A program made the position numbers and the translations under genes. Below the pieces are notes generated by a model that ran no database searches, was not told the DNA's origin, and saw only the letters and a program-made list of their open reading frames with translations. Below, piece by piece: positions 46,452 through 55,940 of a stretch of DNA of 64,000 nt. The number at the start of each line of letters is the position of its first letter. Position 1 is the first letter of the stretch. Source of the stretch: Paucimonas lemoignei (GTDB lineage Bacteria; Pseudomonadota; Gammaproteobacteria; Burkholderiales; Burkholderiaceae_D); assembly GCF_004342585.1 (NCBI RefSeq), contig NZ_SLZQ01000016.1, forward strand, positions 1 through 64,000. Direction: 5' to 3'.

Positions 46452-47294
46452 TTATACAAATGAAATACTCAAGCCCGGCAGGCTGACGCCCGAAAACGCC
46501 GTCACCCAGGTCTGGCCCGGCGCGAGCGGAAACGCTTCCGCCCACGCACCGGTGCAAACGATCTCGCCTGCGGCAAGCGGCGGAAACTGCGGATTCGATG
46601 CCAGCATGCGATGCAGGCGCTTCAATGCATACACCGGGCTGCCCATCACATCGCTGCCGAAGCCTGCCGCACATAAAGTGAATTCATCCCCATCACTGCG
46701 CGACAGGGAAACGCTGGAATCCGCCAACACCTGCATCAGATGATTGCGCGATGCCTGCGACAGGGATTTGGGCTCGCCGATCAGCAAGGCGCCGTGCAAG
46801 CCAAACGCGGCAATCGCATCGGCAATCTCGAATCGCCAGTCCGGATAAGGACATGTCACGATTTCCAGGCCATGCGCCATCCACTCGATGCAATCGGTCA
46901 AGCCATGCACGCTGGCGTGCGGATCGGGCGTGGCGCCCAGCTTGAAAACGATTTCGGGTTGAATGCGCGGCTGCAAGGCGCCGGCCAGGCTTTGCACGCC
47001 ATGATTATCCTCGACATAACGCACGGTCGAATCGAACAGCGGCGACCAGGTCGGCGTCGCCTCGTGACTTACCAGGCCATGCCGTGCCTGGTATTTGGTA
47101 TTGGCGAAGCCGACCTTTCGCCCCACCATGACTTCACCATTGGCAATGCGGATATCGGCAATAGTCTTGGCGATTTCATACGCATCGGTTATGGATAAGG
47201 GCGCGCGCGAAGTCAGCGGCGCCATGGGCTTACCCTTGTTGCGTGCCTCGATCAATTGATGGGCATATCGATTGGTTTGAGAGGAAAGCAGCAT
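46452..47294 (-). CDS. 2-keto-4-pentenoate hydratase/fumarylacetoacetate hydrolase-family protein
   Basis: MhpD-like hydratase or decarboxylase of 280 aa. Family segments are VGRKVGFANTK, QPRIQPEIVFKLG (metal-binding Glu), CIEWMAHGLEIV and CAAGFGSDVMGSPVYALK. Such enzymes act on 2-hydroxydienoates or 2-oxopent-4-enoates in meta-cleavage pathways. The protein is isolated from other catabolic genes, so the substrate is not known. sugE follows on the same strand. Confidence 0.85.
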   Translation of the reverse strand: MLLSSQTNRYAHQLIEARNKGKPMAPLTSRAPLSITDAYEIAKTIADIRIANGEVMVGRKVGFANTKYQARHGLVSHEATPTWSPLFDSTVRYVEDNHGVQSLAGALQPRIQPEIVFKLGATPDPHASVHGLTDCIEWMAHGLEIVTCPYPDWRFEIADAIAAFGLHGALLIGEPKSLSQASRNHLMQVLADSSVSLSRSDGDEFTLCAAGFGSDVMGSPVYALKRLHRMLASNPQFPPLAAGEIVCTGAWAEAFPLAPGQTWVTAFSGVSLPGLSISFV

Positions 47295-47390
47295 TAGACG
47301 ATCTCACTGGAAATAGTCCAAAGTTGGACTCGATCCAGCGCAAAATAATTCGCATTTTCTTTGCGACTTGAATGCGAAAGCGATGGATGC

Positions 47391-48443
47391 TTAGTCCCAG
47401 AGTTCTCCGCTGGAATTGCTGCGCGGCGCGCTTACCCCGAAATGGGAATAGGCCGTGGGCGTAGCGATTCGGCCGCGCGGGGTCCGCTGCAAAAACCCTT
47501 GCTGGATCAGATAAGGTTCCAGTACGTCTTCAATCGTGTCGCGCTCTTCGCCGATTGCCGCCGCCAGGTTATCCAGTCCCACCGGTCCGCCATTAAACTT
47601 GAATAACACCGCTTCGAGCAGCTTGCGGTCCATGATATCGAAGCCGACCGGGTCGACATCCAGCATCTTCAACGCGGCATCCGCCATTTCCTGAGTAATT
47701 TCGCCAGTGCCTTTCACCTCGGCATAATCGCGCACGCGGCGCAGCAAGCGATTGGCGATACGCGGGGTGCCGCGACTACGGCGGGCGATTTCCAGCGCGC
47801 CGGCATCCTGGATCGGCGCATTCAACAGCGCCGCACTGCGGCTGACAATGCGTGCCAATTGCTCAGGCGAATAAAATTCCAAGCGTGCAACAATACCGAA
47901 ACGGTCACGCAAGGGATTGGTCAGCATGCCGGCGCGGGTCGTGGCTCCCACCAGCGTAAAAGGCTGCAGATCCAGTCGCACCGAGCGCGCTGCCGGCCCC
48001 TCGCCGATCATGATATCAATCTGGTAATCCTCCAGCGCCGGATACAGGATTTCTTCCACGACTGGCGACAGGCGATGGATTTCATCGATGAACAAGACAT
48101 CGTTGGCTTCCAGGTTCGTCAGCAGCGCGGCCAGGTCGCCAGCCCGTTCCAGCACTGGTCCGGAAGTCTGGCGCAGGTTGACACCCATTTCGCGCGCGAT
48201 GATATGCGCCAGCGTCGTCTTGCCCAGGCCCGGCGGACCAAACAGCAAAGTATGGTCGAGCGCTTCATGGCGCTTGCGGGCGGCGCTGATGAAAATTTCC
48301 AGCTGGTCGCGAATCTTTTCCTGCCCTACATACTCTTCCAGCTGCTTCGGCCGCAAGGCGCGCTCGATCGCTTCTTCATTGGGAGAAGCCGGCGTCGCCG
48401 CAATAATGCGTTGTTCGGTGAAGTTATCGGTCTGGATGCTCAT
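47391..48443 (-). CDS. ruvB: Holliday junction branch-migration ATPase RuvB
   Basis: AAA+ hexameric motor that drives branch migration with RuvA. The protein is 350 aa. Walker A is [12 protein letters not shown], Walker B DEIHR, sensor [15 protein letters not shown], and the winged-helix C-terminus is complete ([13 protein letters not shown]). ruvA lies 50 bp upstream on the same strand. No LexA box was seen, so SOS control is not evident. Confidence 0.96.
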   Translation of the reverse strand: MSIQTDNFTEQRIIAATPASPNEEAIERALRPKQLEEYVGQEKIRDQLEIFISAARKRHEALDHTLLFGPPGLGKTTLAHIIAREMGVNLRQTSGPVLERAGDLAALLTNLEANDVLFIDEIHRLSPVVEEILYPALEDYQIDIMIGEGPAARSVRLDLQPFTLVGATTRAGMLTNPLRDRFGIVARLEFYSPEQLARIVSRSAALLNAPIQDAGALEIARRSRGTPRIANRLLRRVRDYAEVKGTGEITQEMADAALKMLDVDPVGFDIMDRKLLEAVLFKFNGGPVGLDNLAAAIGEERDTIEDVLEPYLIQQGFLQRTPRGRIATPTAYSHFGVSAPRSNSSGELWD

Positions 48444-48493
48444 GGTTTGCGCACTTGCAGGTCAAACGCCCTGCTTTCAAGGTCTTAAGTCAG

Positions 48494-49069
48494 TTATTTA
48501 GACAATGCCTTCAAGGCCAGCTTGATCCCTTCGGACACGCCGGTACCGGCCGGGACCTGCTTCATCGCCAGCGTGGCTTCCTTGTCGGAATATCCCAAGG
48601 CTAGCAAGGCATTCATGATATCGGCCGTCGCATCGCCCGGCACTGCCGCACCGGCGGCACCCAGATCGGCGCCGAGCTTGCCCTTCAATTCCAGCAACAG
48701 GCGTTCCGCGGTTTTCTTGCCGATTCCCGGCACCCGGGTCAGGCGGGCCGATTCCTGCAGGGTCACGGCTTGCACGAGGTCGGCCACCGACATGCCGGAA
48801 AGAATCGATAAGGCCGTCCGCGCACCGACACCGGAAATCTTGATCAGCTCCTTGAAGACATTGCGCTCTTCAACCGAGGCAAAGCCATACAGCAAATGCG
48901 CATCTTCGCGCACCGTCAAATGCGTCAGCAACACGACTTTTTCGCCGAGCGCAGGCAAGTTATAGAAGGTACTCATCGGCACGCCGACTTCATATCCCAC
49001 ACCATTACAATCAATTAGTAATTGCGGTGGATTTTTCTCAAGCAAGATTCCGGAAATACGACCTATCAT
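48494..49069 (-). CDS. ruvA: Holliday junction DNA-binding protein RuvA
   Basis: Tetrameric scaffold that binds the four-way junction and loads RuvB. The 191-aa protein begins [15 protein letters not shown]. The HhH motifs are [14 protein letters not shown] and [13 protein letters not shown], and the C-terminal RuvB-binding helix region ends in KLALKALSK. The start at 49069 is the family norm; nine further codons are open. The gene upstream on the same strand would normally be ruvC, but an opposite-strand gene intervenes. Confidence 0.95.
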   Translation of the reverse strand: MIGRISGILLEKNPPQLLIDCNGVGYEVGVPMSTFYNLPALGEKVVLLTHLTVREDAHLLYGFASVEERNVFKELIKISGVGARTALSILSGMSVADLVQAVTLQESARLTRVPGIGKKTAERLLLELKGKLGADLGAAGAAVPGDATADIMNALLALGYSDKEATLAMKQVPAGTGVSEGIKLALKALSK

Positions 49070-49124
49070 AGCGGCACTTTTTGCAGTAAATTGCATCCAT
49101 CATACAGGACAACAAGCAAGTGTC

Positions 49125-49586
49125 ATGCGCATATCGGCTTATCACTCACCAGCGCGGCACCACCGGAATCGCGCCGGGCGGATCGCTACCCTTCTAGGAA
49201 TCCTGTGGGCATTGCCACTGACTTTAGTGGGTGCAGTGCTCATCATGCTGCCGACGCTGCTGCTGCGCGGAAGGATCGATGTCGTGACCCAGCCAACGCC
49301 TGCCCTGCTGGTGCGTGGCCGGCTGGCTGACCTGTTGCTGGAATATCATCCTTTCGGTGCAATGTGTGCCATGGCGATCGGCCATATCGTGATCGCCCAG
49401 AGGCAAGGTTTGACAGCCCGTATCCTCACCCATGAACTGGCTCACGTCCGGCAAGCGGCGCATTGGGGATTTGTATTTCCTGTGGTTTATATCGCAGCAA
49501 GCGTCTGGGCGCTCTTGCATGGCAAGGATGCCTACTGGAGCAACCATTTCGAGATCGCCGCAAGGCGCGCGGAACAGGAAAGCTGA
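49125..49586 (+). CDS. membrane protein with HELxH metallopeptidase-like motif
   Basis: Predicted 153-aa membrane protein on the strand opposite to the ruv genes. An N-terminal hydrophobic segment at about 24-48 is followed by a soluble part with THELAHVRQAAHWG. A second hydrophobic segment is FVFPVVYIAASVWAL, and a conserved-looking ending YWSNHFEIAARRAE follows. HELxH with a later Glu resembles a small zinc-metallopeptidase core. Proteins with HELxHVRQ and NxFExxA-like motifs occur in several phyla, from memory. Function is unknown. It splits ruvC from ruvAB. Confidence 0.65.
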   Translation: MRISAYHSPARHHRNRAGRIATLLGILWALPLTLVGAVLIMLPTLLLRGRIDVVTQPTPALLVRGRLADLLLEYHPFGAMCAMAIGHIVIAQRQGLTARILTHELAHVRQAAHWGFVFPVVYIAASVWALLHGKDAYWSNHFEIAARRAEQES

Positions 49587-49620
49587 CCTGCTTCTCCTCA
49601 GATTTCCATCCAGGAAATAG

Positions 49621-50163
49621 TTAGCCGATCAAACGGCCGTTCCGTACACGCAACCCTTTCTTCACCAAATCGGGCGACATGCTCCCCAGCACGCTCAGCA
49701 CATCCCGGTTGTTGGCATGGCAAATCGCCACGCCCAGCGCATCGGCCGCATCCTTGCCCGGCACGCCAGGCAACTGCAGCAGGCGTTGCACCATATCCTG
49801 CATTTGCTGCTTTTGCGCCTGGCCATGTCCGACCACCGCCTTCTTCACTTGCAGCGCCGTGTATTCCGCCACCAGCAAGTCAGCCGCCACCAGCGCACAG
49901 ATCGCCGCGCCGCGGGCCTGCCCCAGCAAGAGTGTCGATTGCGGATTAACGTTGACGAAGACCTTCTCGATCGCCGCGCAGTCGGGGCGATAGGTTTGCA
50001 CCACCTCACCGACGCTGGCGAGAATGGTTTTCAGACGCTGCGGCAAATCGGCGTCCGGTGTCTTGATGGTGCCGGAGGCGATATACGTCAGCTTGTTACC
50101 CTCCTTGTGAATCACGCCGAAACCGGTGATCCGCAAGCCAGGGTCGATACCGAGGATTTTCAT
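49621..50163 (-). CDS. ruvC: Holliday junction endonuclease RuvC
   Basis: Resolvase that nicks Holliday junctions, acting with RuvAB. The 180-aa protein shows the catalytic acids: Asp7 ([10 protein letters not shown]), Glu in [11 protein letters not shown] and Asp in [15 protein letters not shown]. It begins [10 protein letters not shown]. The next gene downstream on this strand is ruvA, but a 462-bp convergent gene lies between. A 106-bp palindromic element separates it from purH. Confidence 0.96.
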   Translation of the reverse strand: MKILGIDPGLRITGFGVIHKEGNKLTYIASGTIKTPDADLPQRLKTILASVGEVVQTYRPDCAAIEKVFVNVNPQSTLLLGQARGAAICALVAADLLVAEYTALQVKKAVVGHGQAQKQQMQDMVQRLLQLPGVPGKDAADALGVAICHANNRDVLSVLGSMSPDLVKKGLRVRNGRLIG

Positions 50164-50186
50164 GACCTGTGCCCCATTTCCTTTAG

Positions 50187-50292
50187 AGCGCCTATCAAAT
50201 GAAGCGAAACGATGCTGAGTAGGCGCTGCCGCAGACAGTACAGCTGTACGGCAAGACTGCGCAACACCCTCAGAATCATGTTGAAAGGCGCT
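50187..50292. repeat. 106-bp imperfect palindromic element (REP/MITE-like)
   Basis: The element is bounded by AGCGCCT (50187-50193) and AGGCGCT (50286-50292), exact inverted copies. Its centre is the perfect 12-bp palindrome GTACAGCTGTAC (50238-50249). Further matched arms are GCTGAGTAGGCGCTG against CAACACCCTCAGAATC. The whole region could fold as one long hairpin. It lies in the purH-ruvC gap (50164-50318). It is not a simple terminator: T4 follows, but the stem is far larger. Confidence 0.75.
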
Positions 50293-50318
50293 TTTGGATT
50301 TCGCGGGGCCTTGTTACA

Positions 50319-51884
50319 TCAATGACGGAAATGACGGATGCCGGTGTAAACCATCACCACGCCGCGCTCGTCGGCCGCATCGATGACTTCCTGGTCGCGC
50401 ATCGAGCCGCCCGGATGGATCACGCAAGTCGCGCCGGCATCCACCACCACGTCCAGCCCGTCGCGGAACGGGAAGAAAGCGTCCGAAGCCACCGCCGAAC
50501 CGGCCAGCGACAAGCCGGCATTCTGCGCCTTGATCGACGCGATGCGGGCGGAATCGATGCGGCTCATCTGGCCGGCGCCGACGCCCAGCGTCATGCCATT
50601 GCCGCAAAAGACGATGGCATTCGACTTGACGTACTTGGCCACGCGCCAGGCAAACATCAGGTCTTGCAATTGCTGCGGCGTCGGCTGCTTCTTGCTGACG
50701 ACTTTCAGATCGGCCGGCAAGACATTCTTGGCATCAGGCGATTGCACTAGCAAACCACCACCGACGCGCTTGAAATCGTACTGGTTGACGCCGTTACCCA
50801 GCGGGATTTCCAGCAGGCGCACATTGGTCTTGGCTGCGAACACTTGCTTGGCTTCCTCGGTGAAGGACGGCGCGATCAGCACTTCGACGAATTGCTTGGC
50901 CACGGCCTGGGCAGCCGCGCCATCGAGTTCGCAATTGAAAGCGATGATGCCGCCGAATGCCGAAGTCGGATCGGTCTGCAAGGCCTTGCTGTAGGCTTCC
51001 AACGCATTCACGCCGACTGCCACGCCGCAAGGATTGGCATGCTTGATGATGACACAAGCGGTGGAATCGAAGCTCTTGACGCATTCCCAGGCTGCATCCG
51101 CATCGGCGATGTTATTGAACGACAGTTCCTTGCCCTGCAACTGGGTGTAATTTGCCAGCGAACCGGTCACCGGTTGCACATCGCGATAGAACGCCGCCGA
51201 CTGGTGCGGGTTTTCGCCGTAGCGCATTTCCTGCACCTTGACGAATTGCTGGTTCAGCGTCGCCGGATAGGCGCTGCGGGTGACGTGAGCCTTGTCGGCA
51301 CCCAGCGCAGTGAAGTAATTGGTGATGGCGCCGTCGTATGCAGCGGTATGCGCGAACACTTTCTTGGCCAGATCGAACTTGGTTTCATAGCTGACTTCGC
51401 CCTTGCCCGACTTCAGTTCAGCCAGCACGCGGGTGTAATCGGCCGGATCGCAAATCACCACGACATCCTTGTGGTTCTTGGCGGAGGAACGCAGCATGGC
51501 CGGGCCGCCGATATCGATATTTTCGATGGCGTCTTCCAGCGAGCACTCTTCCTTGGCGACGGTTTGCTGGAACGGGTACAGGTTCACCACCACCATGTCG
51601 ATGGTCGGGATATCGTGCTTAGCCAGCGCAGCCTGGTGTTCCGGGAAATCGCGGCGCGCCAGGATGCCGCCGTGGACTTTCGGATGCAAAGTCTTGACCC
51701 GGCCGTCCAGCATTTCCGGGAAACCCGTGTAATCCGCGACTTCCGTCACCGGCAAGCCGTTATCGGCCAGCAGTTTGGCGGTGCCGCCGGTGGAGAGCAA
51801 CTTGACACCCATGGCGGACAGTTCGCGTGCAAATTCCAGCACGCCGGTCTTGTCGGAAACGGAAAGGAGAGCTTGTTTAATCAT
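50319..51884 (-). CDS. purH: bifunctional AICAR formyltransferase/IMP cyclohydrolase
   Basis: Last two steps of purine synthesis. The 521-aa protein has an N-terminal IMP cyclohydrolase ([15 protein letters not shown] near residue 8) and a C-terminal AICAR transformylase with the catalytic KHANPCG block near residue 265. The later [13 protein letters not shown] segment is also present. It follows fis on the same strand, the conserved betaproteobacterial order dusB-fis-purH. Confidence 0.97.
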   Translation of the reverse strand: MIKQALLSVSDKTGVLEFARELSAMGVKLLSTGGTAKLLADNGLPVTEVADYTGFPEMLDGRVKTLHPKVHGGILARRDFPEHQAALAKHDIPTIDMVVVNLYPFQQTVAKEECSLEDAIENIDIGGPAMLRSSAKNHKDVVVICDPADYTRVLAELKSGKGEVSYETKFDLAKKVFAHTAAYDGAITNYFTALGADKAHVTRSAYPATLNQQFVKVQEMRYGENPHQSAAFYRDVQPVTGSLANYTQLQGKELSFNNIADADAAWECVKSFDSTACVIIKHANPCGVAVGVNALEAYSKALQTDPTSAFGGIIAFNCELDGAAAQAVAKQFVEVLIAPSFTEEAKQVFAAKTNVRLLEIPLGNGVNQYDFKRVGGGLLVQSPDAKNVLPADLKVVSKKQPTPQQLQDLMFAWRVAKYVKSNAIVFCGNGMTLGVGAGQMSRIDSARIASIKAQNAGLSLAGSAVASDAFFPFRDGLDVVVDAGATCVIHPGGSMRDQEVIDAADERGVVMVYTGIRHFRH

Positions 51885-51957
51885 GGTCGGACTTGCGATA
51901 GTAAGGAAAAAGTTAGGCGAAGCGTAGCCGGCTCGAATTGGGAGCGAGGACGAAGCT

Positions 51958-52191
51958 CTAGAGCAAACCGTGCTGCTGCAGTTTCTTGCGAAGCGTATTG
52001 CGGTTAATGCCCAGCATCTCGGCTGCGAGCGACTGGTTGCCCTCGGCGCGCGCCATCACCGCTTCCAGGATAGGCTTTTCCACGGTGAATACCACCATTT
52101 CATAGACGTTCGTCGGCTGTTGTTCGCCCAGGTCCTTGAAATACCGGTCCAGGCTTTTACGAACGACATCTTGGATATTATCTTTGCTCAT
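51958..52191 (-). CDS. fis: Fis-family nucleoid/transcription factor
   Basis: Small DNA-bending protein of 77 aa with a C-terminal helix-turn-helix ([22 protein letters not shown]). It is shorter than E. coli Fis, as in most Betaproteobacteria. It lies 27 bp downstream of dusB, the typical partner gene, and 73 bp before purH. E. coli Fis is induced in early growth, but this has not been shown for the short form. Confidence 0.94.
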   Translation of the reverse strand: MSKDNIQDVVRKSLDRYFKDLGEQQPTNVYEMVVFTVEKPILEAVMARAEGNQSLAAEMLGINRNTLRKKLQQHGLL

Positions 52192-52218
52192 TTTTACACA
52201 TTAAAAATTCACTGCCGG

Positions 52219-53259
52219 TCAAGCCGCTTCAAGTTGCGCTTGGCCGGCAGACAGGCCGCTGGCGGTTGAACCGTATTGTAACCGCTTGCCATATTGCAAT
52301 TGCTGGTCGAAAAACTTTTCCAAAGCCGCCAACTGCTCGTCGCATTGTTCGATCAGGTTCATGCGCCGACGGAAATCCTCGCCCTCCGGCAATTCGCGCA
52401 CATACCAGCCGATATGCTTGCGCGCCGTCCGTACGCCGAGATATTCACCATAGAAGGCGTAATGCGCCTGCAGATGTTCCGCCATCAAATGCCGCGCTTC
52501 CGCCACGGTAGGCGCCGGCAAATGCGTGCCGGTGCGCAGGTAGTGGTCGACTTCGCGAAAAATCCAGGGACGCCCCTGCGCCGCCCGGCCGATCATGACC
52601 GCATCGGCGCCAGTCACTTGCAACACGTGCTTGGCTTTTTCCGGCGTATCGATATCGCCATTGGCGACCACCGGGATCTTCACCGCCGCCTTGACTGCGG
52701 CAATCGTGTCGTATTCCGCCTCGCCGCTGTAGCCATCGGCGCGCGTGCGGCCATGCAGGGTCAGCATGGCAATGCCGCTATCCTCGGCCATCCTGGCGAT
52801 CGTCAGAGCGTTTTTATGTTGCCGATCCCAGCCCGTGCGGAATTTCAAAGTGACCGGCACATCGACTGCTGCCACCACGGCTTGCAGGATATCGCCGACC
52901 AGTTTTTCGTTTTGCAGTAAAGCCGAGCCGCACCAGTTATTGCACACTTTCTTGACCGGGCAACCCATGTTGATGTCGATGATCTGCGCACCGCGCTCGA
53001 CATTGAACCGCGCGCACTCGGCCAGCATGGCCGGATCGGCGCCGGCGATCTGCACCGCTTTCGGTTCCATTTCACCATCGTGATTGGTACGGCGCGCGCT
53101 TTTCTCGGAATGCCACAGGCGCGGATTCGATGCTGCCATTTCCGACACCGCGTAACCGGCCCCCAATTGCTTGCACAATTGCCGGAATGGCCGATCCGTC
53201 ACTCCCGCCATGGGAGCGACAAAGACATTGTTGCGTAAGGAATAAGGGCCGATGTTCAC
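52219..53259 (-). CDS. dusB: tRNA-dihydrouridine synthase B
   Basis: FMN-dependent enzyme that reduces uridine in tRNA D-loops. The 346-aa barrel shows APMAGVTDRPFR, the catalytic cysteine in NMGCPVKKV, and LHGRTRADGYSG with VVANGDIDTPEKA. It heads the dusB-fis pair seen in many proteobacteria. A Cys-rich sequence after the catalytic site (KKVCNNWCGSALL) is notable but common in related Dus proteins. Confidence 0.95.
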   Translation of the reverse strand: MNIGPYSLRNNVFVAPMAGVTDRPFRQLCKQLGAGYAVSEMAASNPRLWHSEKSARRTNHDGEMEPKAVQIAGADPAMLAECARFNVERGAQIIDINMGCPVKKVCNNWCGSALLQNEKLVGDILQAVVAAVDVPVTLKFRTGWDRQHKNALTIARMAEDSGIAMLTLHGRTRADGYSGEAEYDTIAAVKAAVKIPVVANGDIDTPEKAKHVLQVTGADAVMIGRAAQGRPWIFREVDHYLRTGTHLPAPTVAEARHLMAEHLQAHYAFYGEYLGVRTARKHIGWYVRELPEGEDFRRRMNLIEQCDEQLAALEKFFDQQLQYGKRLQYGSTASGLSAGQAQLEAA

Positions 53260-53401
53260 GACAAGCCGACAAACGAGGAAAACCTGATATTTTACCCCTG
53301 AAACATCGACTTTCTGTCGCTTTCGATATCAGCGCGCGCCGGAATTAACATTTCATCCAGATTTTCCCGGATGCCGGATTGAATAGAAGCTTGAATCGAA
53401 A

Positions 53402-54049
53402 TCAGGTGCGGTCGACTTCGTCCAGCGCCTCCTGGCGCAAATGGGCAATATCGCCCCACTCGACTACCTGCAGCGCAGTGCCGTTCCAATGCAGGCGGTT
53501 GATGCTGGCGTTACGGATATCAAAGTCGCGCGGCATTTCCCAACCAAGCCCACGCGCCTCGCGGCAAATGCAGTCCAGAACCCCGCCATGCGAGACGACC
53601 GCAATGCGCCGCCATTGACGCGCCACCACCAGGCCAACCAGAGCACCGACCGCGCGCGCGGAAAATTCCCGCAGCGTTTCCCCGGACCGCTCGCCCGGCG
53701 GCATGCGCGCATCCAGTTCTCGCGCCTGCCAGGCGGCGTACGCTTCCGGGTAACGTTGACGGATATCGTCGTGGCGCAATCCCTCGAACGCGCCGTAGCA
53801 GCGTTCGCGCAAACCTGATTCGATCTGCACCGGCACGCCCCGTCCTGCGGCAATCGCTTCGGCGGTCTGCCGCGCCCGCGACAAATCACTGGAAAAAATC
53901 GCGTCCAGCGCCTCGCCGCGCAAGGCTTGGCCGAGTGCCTGCGCTTGCCGCACGCCTTCGGCATTGAGCGCCACATCCAGGTGCCCCTGCAAGCGGCGCT
54001 CGGTATTCCAGTCGGTTTCGCCGTGGCGAATCAGCAGTATCTCGGTCAT
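53402..54049 (-). CDS. histidine phosphatase (phosphoglycerate mutase-like) family protein
   Basis: Cytosolic phosphatase of the histidine acid superfamily with 215 aa. The catalytic His is in LIRHGETDWN, the second Arg in SSDLSRARQTA, the Glu in RERCYGAFEG and the second His in VSHGGVLDC. It may be a GpmB-like phosphatase or an alpha-ribazole phosphatase; the sequence does not decide. It follows dtd by 18 bp, so tyrS-dtd-phosphatase look co-transcribed. Confidence 0.88.
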   Translation of the reverse strand: MTEILLIRHGETDWNTERRLQGHLDVALNAEGVRQAQALGQALRGEALDAIFSSDLSRARQTAEAIAAGRGVPVQIESGLRERCYGAFEGLRHDDIRQRYPEAYAAWQARELDARMPPGERSGETLREFSARAVGALVGLVVARQWRRIAVVSHGGVLDCICREARGLGWEMPRDFDIRNASINRLHWNGTALQVVEWGDIAHLRQEALDEVDRT

Positions 54050-54067
54050 GCAATATCCATTAATTGC

Positions 54068-54523
54068 TCAGCGCGCCGGTGCCACTTGCAGCCAGAATGT
54101 CACCGGACCATCATTCACCAGCGCCACTTGCATGTGCGCGCCGAACTGCCCGGTCTGCACCTTGTCGGCATCATAGGTGGCGCGCGCTCGCGTCACCGCG
54201 TGATCGAACAGGCGCCGCCCCTCGTCCGGCGGAGCCGCCGGAGTAAAGGAAGGGCGTGTACCGGAACGGGTATCGGCCGCCAGGGTAAATTGCGGCACCA
54301 GCAGCAGTCCGCCCGCCTCATCCACCAAGCTGCGGCTCATGCGGCCGGATTCATCATTGAATACCCGATAAGCCAGCAGCTTGGCCAGCAAGGCATCCGC
54401 TTCCTTTTCGGTATCGCCCCGCTCGGCGCACAACAAGACCAGCAAGCCCGGGCCGATAGCGCCAACGGTTTCGCCATCGACGCTAACGCTGGCTTGCGCC
54501 ACGCGCTGCAGCAATCCAATCAT
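54068..54523 (-). CDS. dtd: D-aminoacyl-tRNA deacylase
   Basis: Hydrolyses D-Tyr and other D-aminoacyl-tRNAs, and glycyl-tRNA-Ala, to protect translation. The 151-aa protein is complete and shows the C-terminal [11 protein letters not shown] motif. The usual SQFTL motif reads PQFTL, so the Ser is Pro; the rest of that strand ([12 protein letters not shown]) is normal. It lies 18 bp after tyrS and upstream of a phosphatase gene, a sensible coupling of tyrosyl-tRNA charging and proofreading. Confidence 0.95.
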   Translation of the reverse strand: MIGLLQRVAQASVSVDGETVGAIGPGLLVLLCAERGDTEKEADALLAKLLAYRVFNDESGRMSRSLVDEAGGLLLVPQFTLAADTRSGTRPSFTPAAPPDEGRRLFDHAVTRARATYDADKVQTGQFGAHMQVALVNDGPVTFWLQVAPAR

Positions 54524-54541
54524 ACAACTGCCTAAGCTGAA

Positions 54542-55777
54542 TTAAGCCAGCGTCACGCGGGCAAACTTGCGCTTGCCAACCTGAACGACAAACGTACCCG
54601 CGTCCACCTTCAAACCCTTGTCGCTGACGACCGCGCCATCGATACGGACACCACCCTGCTCGACCATGCGCAACGCTTCCGAAGTCGATGCGCACAGGTT
54701 GGCTTGCTTGAGCAGCAGGCCGATGCCCAACGGCGCGCCGGACAGGCTGACCTCAGGAACGTCGTCAGGAATGCCGCCGCGCGCCCGGTTGTTGAAATCC
54801 GCCAGCGCATCGTCGGCCGCCTGCTTCGAATGGAAGCGCGTGACGATTTCCTGCGCCAGCAAGACCTTGATATCGCGCGGGTTGCGTCCTTCCTCGGTTT
54901 CGCGCTTGAAGGAGGCAATTTCCTCGAGCGGACGGAAGGACAGCAACTCCAGGTAACGCCACATCATCTCGTCGGAGATGCTCATCACCTTGGCAAACAT
55001 GGTGTTGGCCGGCTCGGTGATGCCGATGTAGTTACCCTTGGACTTGGACATCTTTTCCACGCCGTCCAGGCCTTCCAGCAGCGGCATGGTCAGGATGCAC
55101 TGCGGCTCCTGACCGCTTTCCTTTTGCAATTCGCGCCCGACCAGCAGGTTGAATTTCTGGTCGGTGCCACCCAACTCCAGGTCCGAGCGCAAGGCGACCG
55201 AGTCATATCCCTGCATCAGCGGATACAGCAGTTCATGTACCGAAATCGGCGTGCCGGCTTTCAGGCGCTTGGTGAAATCGTCGCGCTCGAGGATGCGGGC
55301 AACGGTATATTTGGCCGCCAGCTGGATCATGCCCGCCGCGCCAAGGGCATTGCACCATTCAGAGTTGTAGCGAATTTCCGTGCGCTCCGGGTCGAGCACC
55401 AGGCTTGCCTGAGAAAAGTAGGTACGCGCGTTCTGCTCGATCTGTTCCCGGGTCAGCGGCGGCCGGGTGACATTGCGTCCCGACGGATCACCGATCATCG
55501 ACGTGAAGTCGCCGATCAGGAAGATCACCTGATGCCCGAGCTCCTGCAATTGACGCAATTTATTCAAGACTACGGTATGCCCCAGATGCAAATCCGGCGC
55601 CGTCGGATCCAGCCCCAGCTTGATGCGCAACGGCTTGCCCGTTTGTTCAGCGCGTACCAGTTTTTGAATGAATTCTGATTCGATAAGCAATTCTTCAACG
55701 CCACGCTTGGTGACGGCGAACGCATGCTTTACCGCATCAGACAAGACCGGAGCTTGCTGCGCTGCAACAGAACTCAT
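54542..55777 (-). CDS. tyrS: tyrosyl-tRNA synthetase (TyrZ type)
   Basis: Charges tRNA-Tyr. Class I enzyme of 411 aa with HIGH-type [16 protein letters not shown]-type EKMSKSKGN, the tyrosine-binding GGTDQKFN block and a C-terminal S4 domain ([14 protein letters not shown]). The compact form is the TyrZ-type common in Betaproteobacteria. The start at 55777 ([10 protein letters not shown]) gives the usual length; an ATG at 55816 adds 13 residues. Neither has a strong ribosome-binding site. It is divergent from the M23 peptidase gene. Confidence 0.93.
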   Translation of the reverse strand: MSSVAAQQAPVLSDAVKHAFAVTKRGVEELLIESEFIQKLVRAEQTGKPLRIKLGLDPTAPDLHLGHTVVLNKLRQLQELGHQVIFLIGDFTSMIGDPSGRNVTRPPLTREQIEQNARTYFSQASLVLDPERTEIRYNSEWCNALGAAGMIQLAAKYTVARILERDDFTKRLKAGTPISVHELLYPLMQGYDSVALRSDLELGGTDQKFNLLVGRELQKESGQEPQCILTMPLLEGLDGVEKMSKSKGNYIGITEPANTMFAKVMSISDEMMWRYLELLSFRPLEEIASFKRETEEGRNPRDIKVLLAQEIVTRFHSKQAADDALADFNNRARGGIPDDVPEVSLSGAPLGIGLLLKQANLCASTSEALRMVEQGGVRIDGAVVSDKGLKVDAGTFVVQVGKRKFARVTLA

Positions 55778-55940
55778 CGTGTCTTTATCTTCTGTCAATT
55801 TCGAGTTATCGGCCATTTGTATAAAGTTCGTTTGAGAATCTTTCCTGCGTCAGTATAATTATCGATCCTTTATTTACCATGCCGTTAATCAATAAGAATA
55901 ACAACCCGGGAAAGAGAAACGGTAGATTTTAACTGATTGC

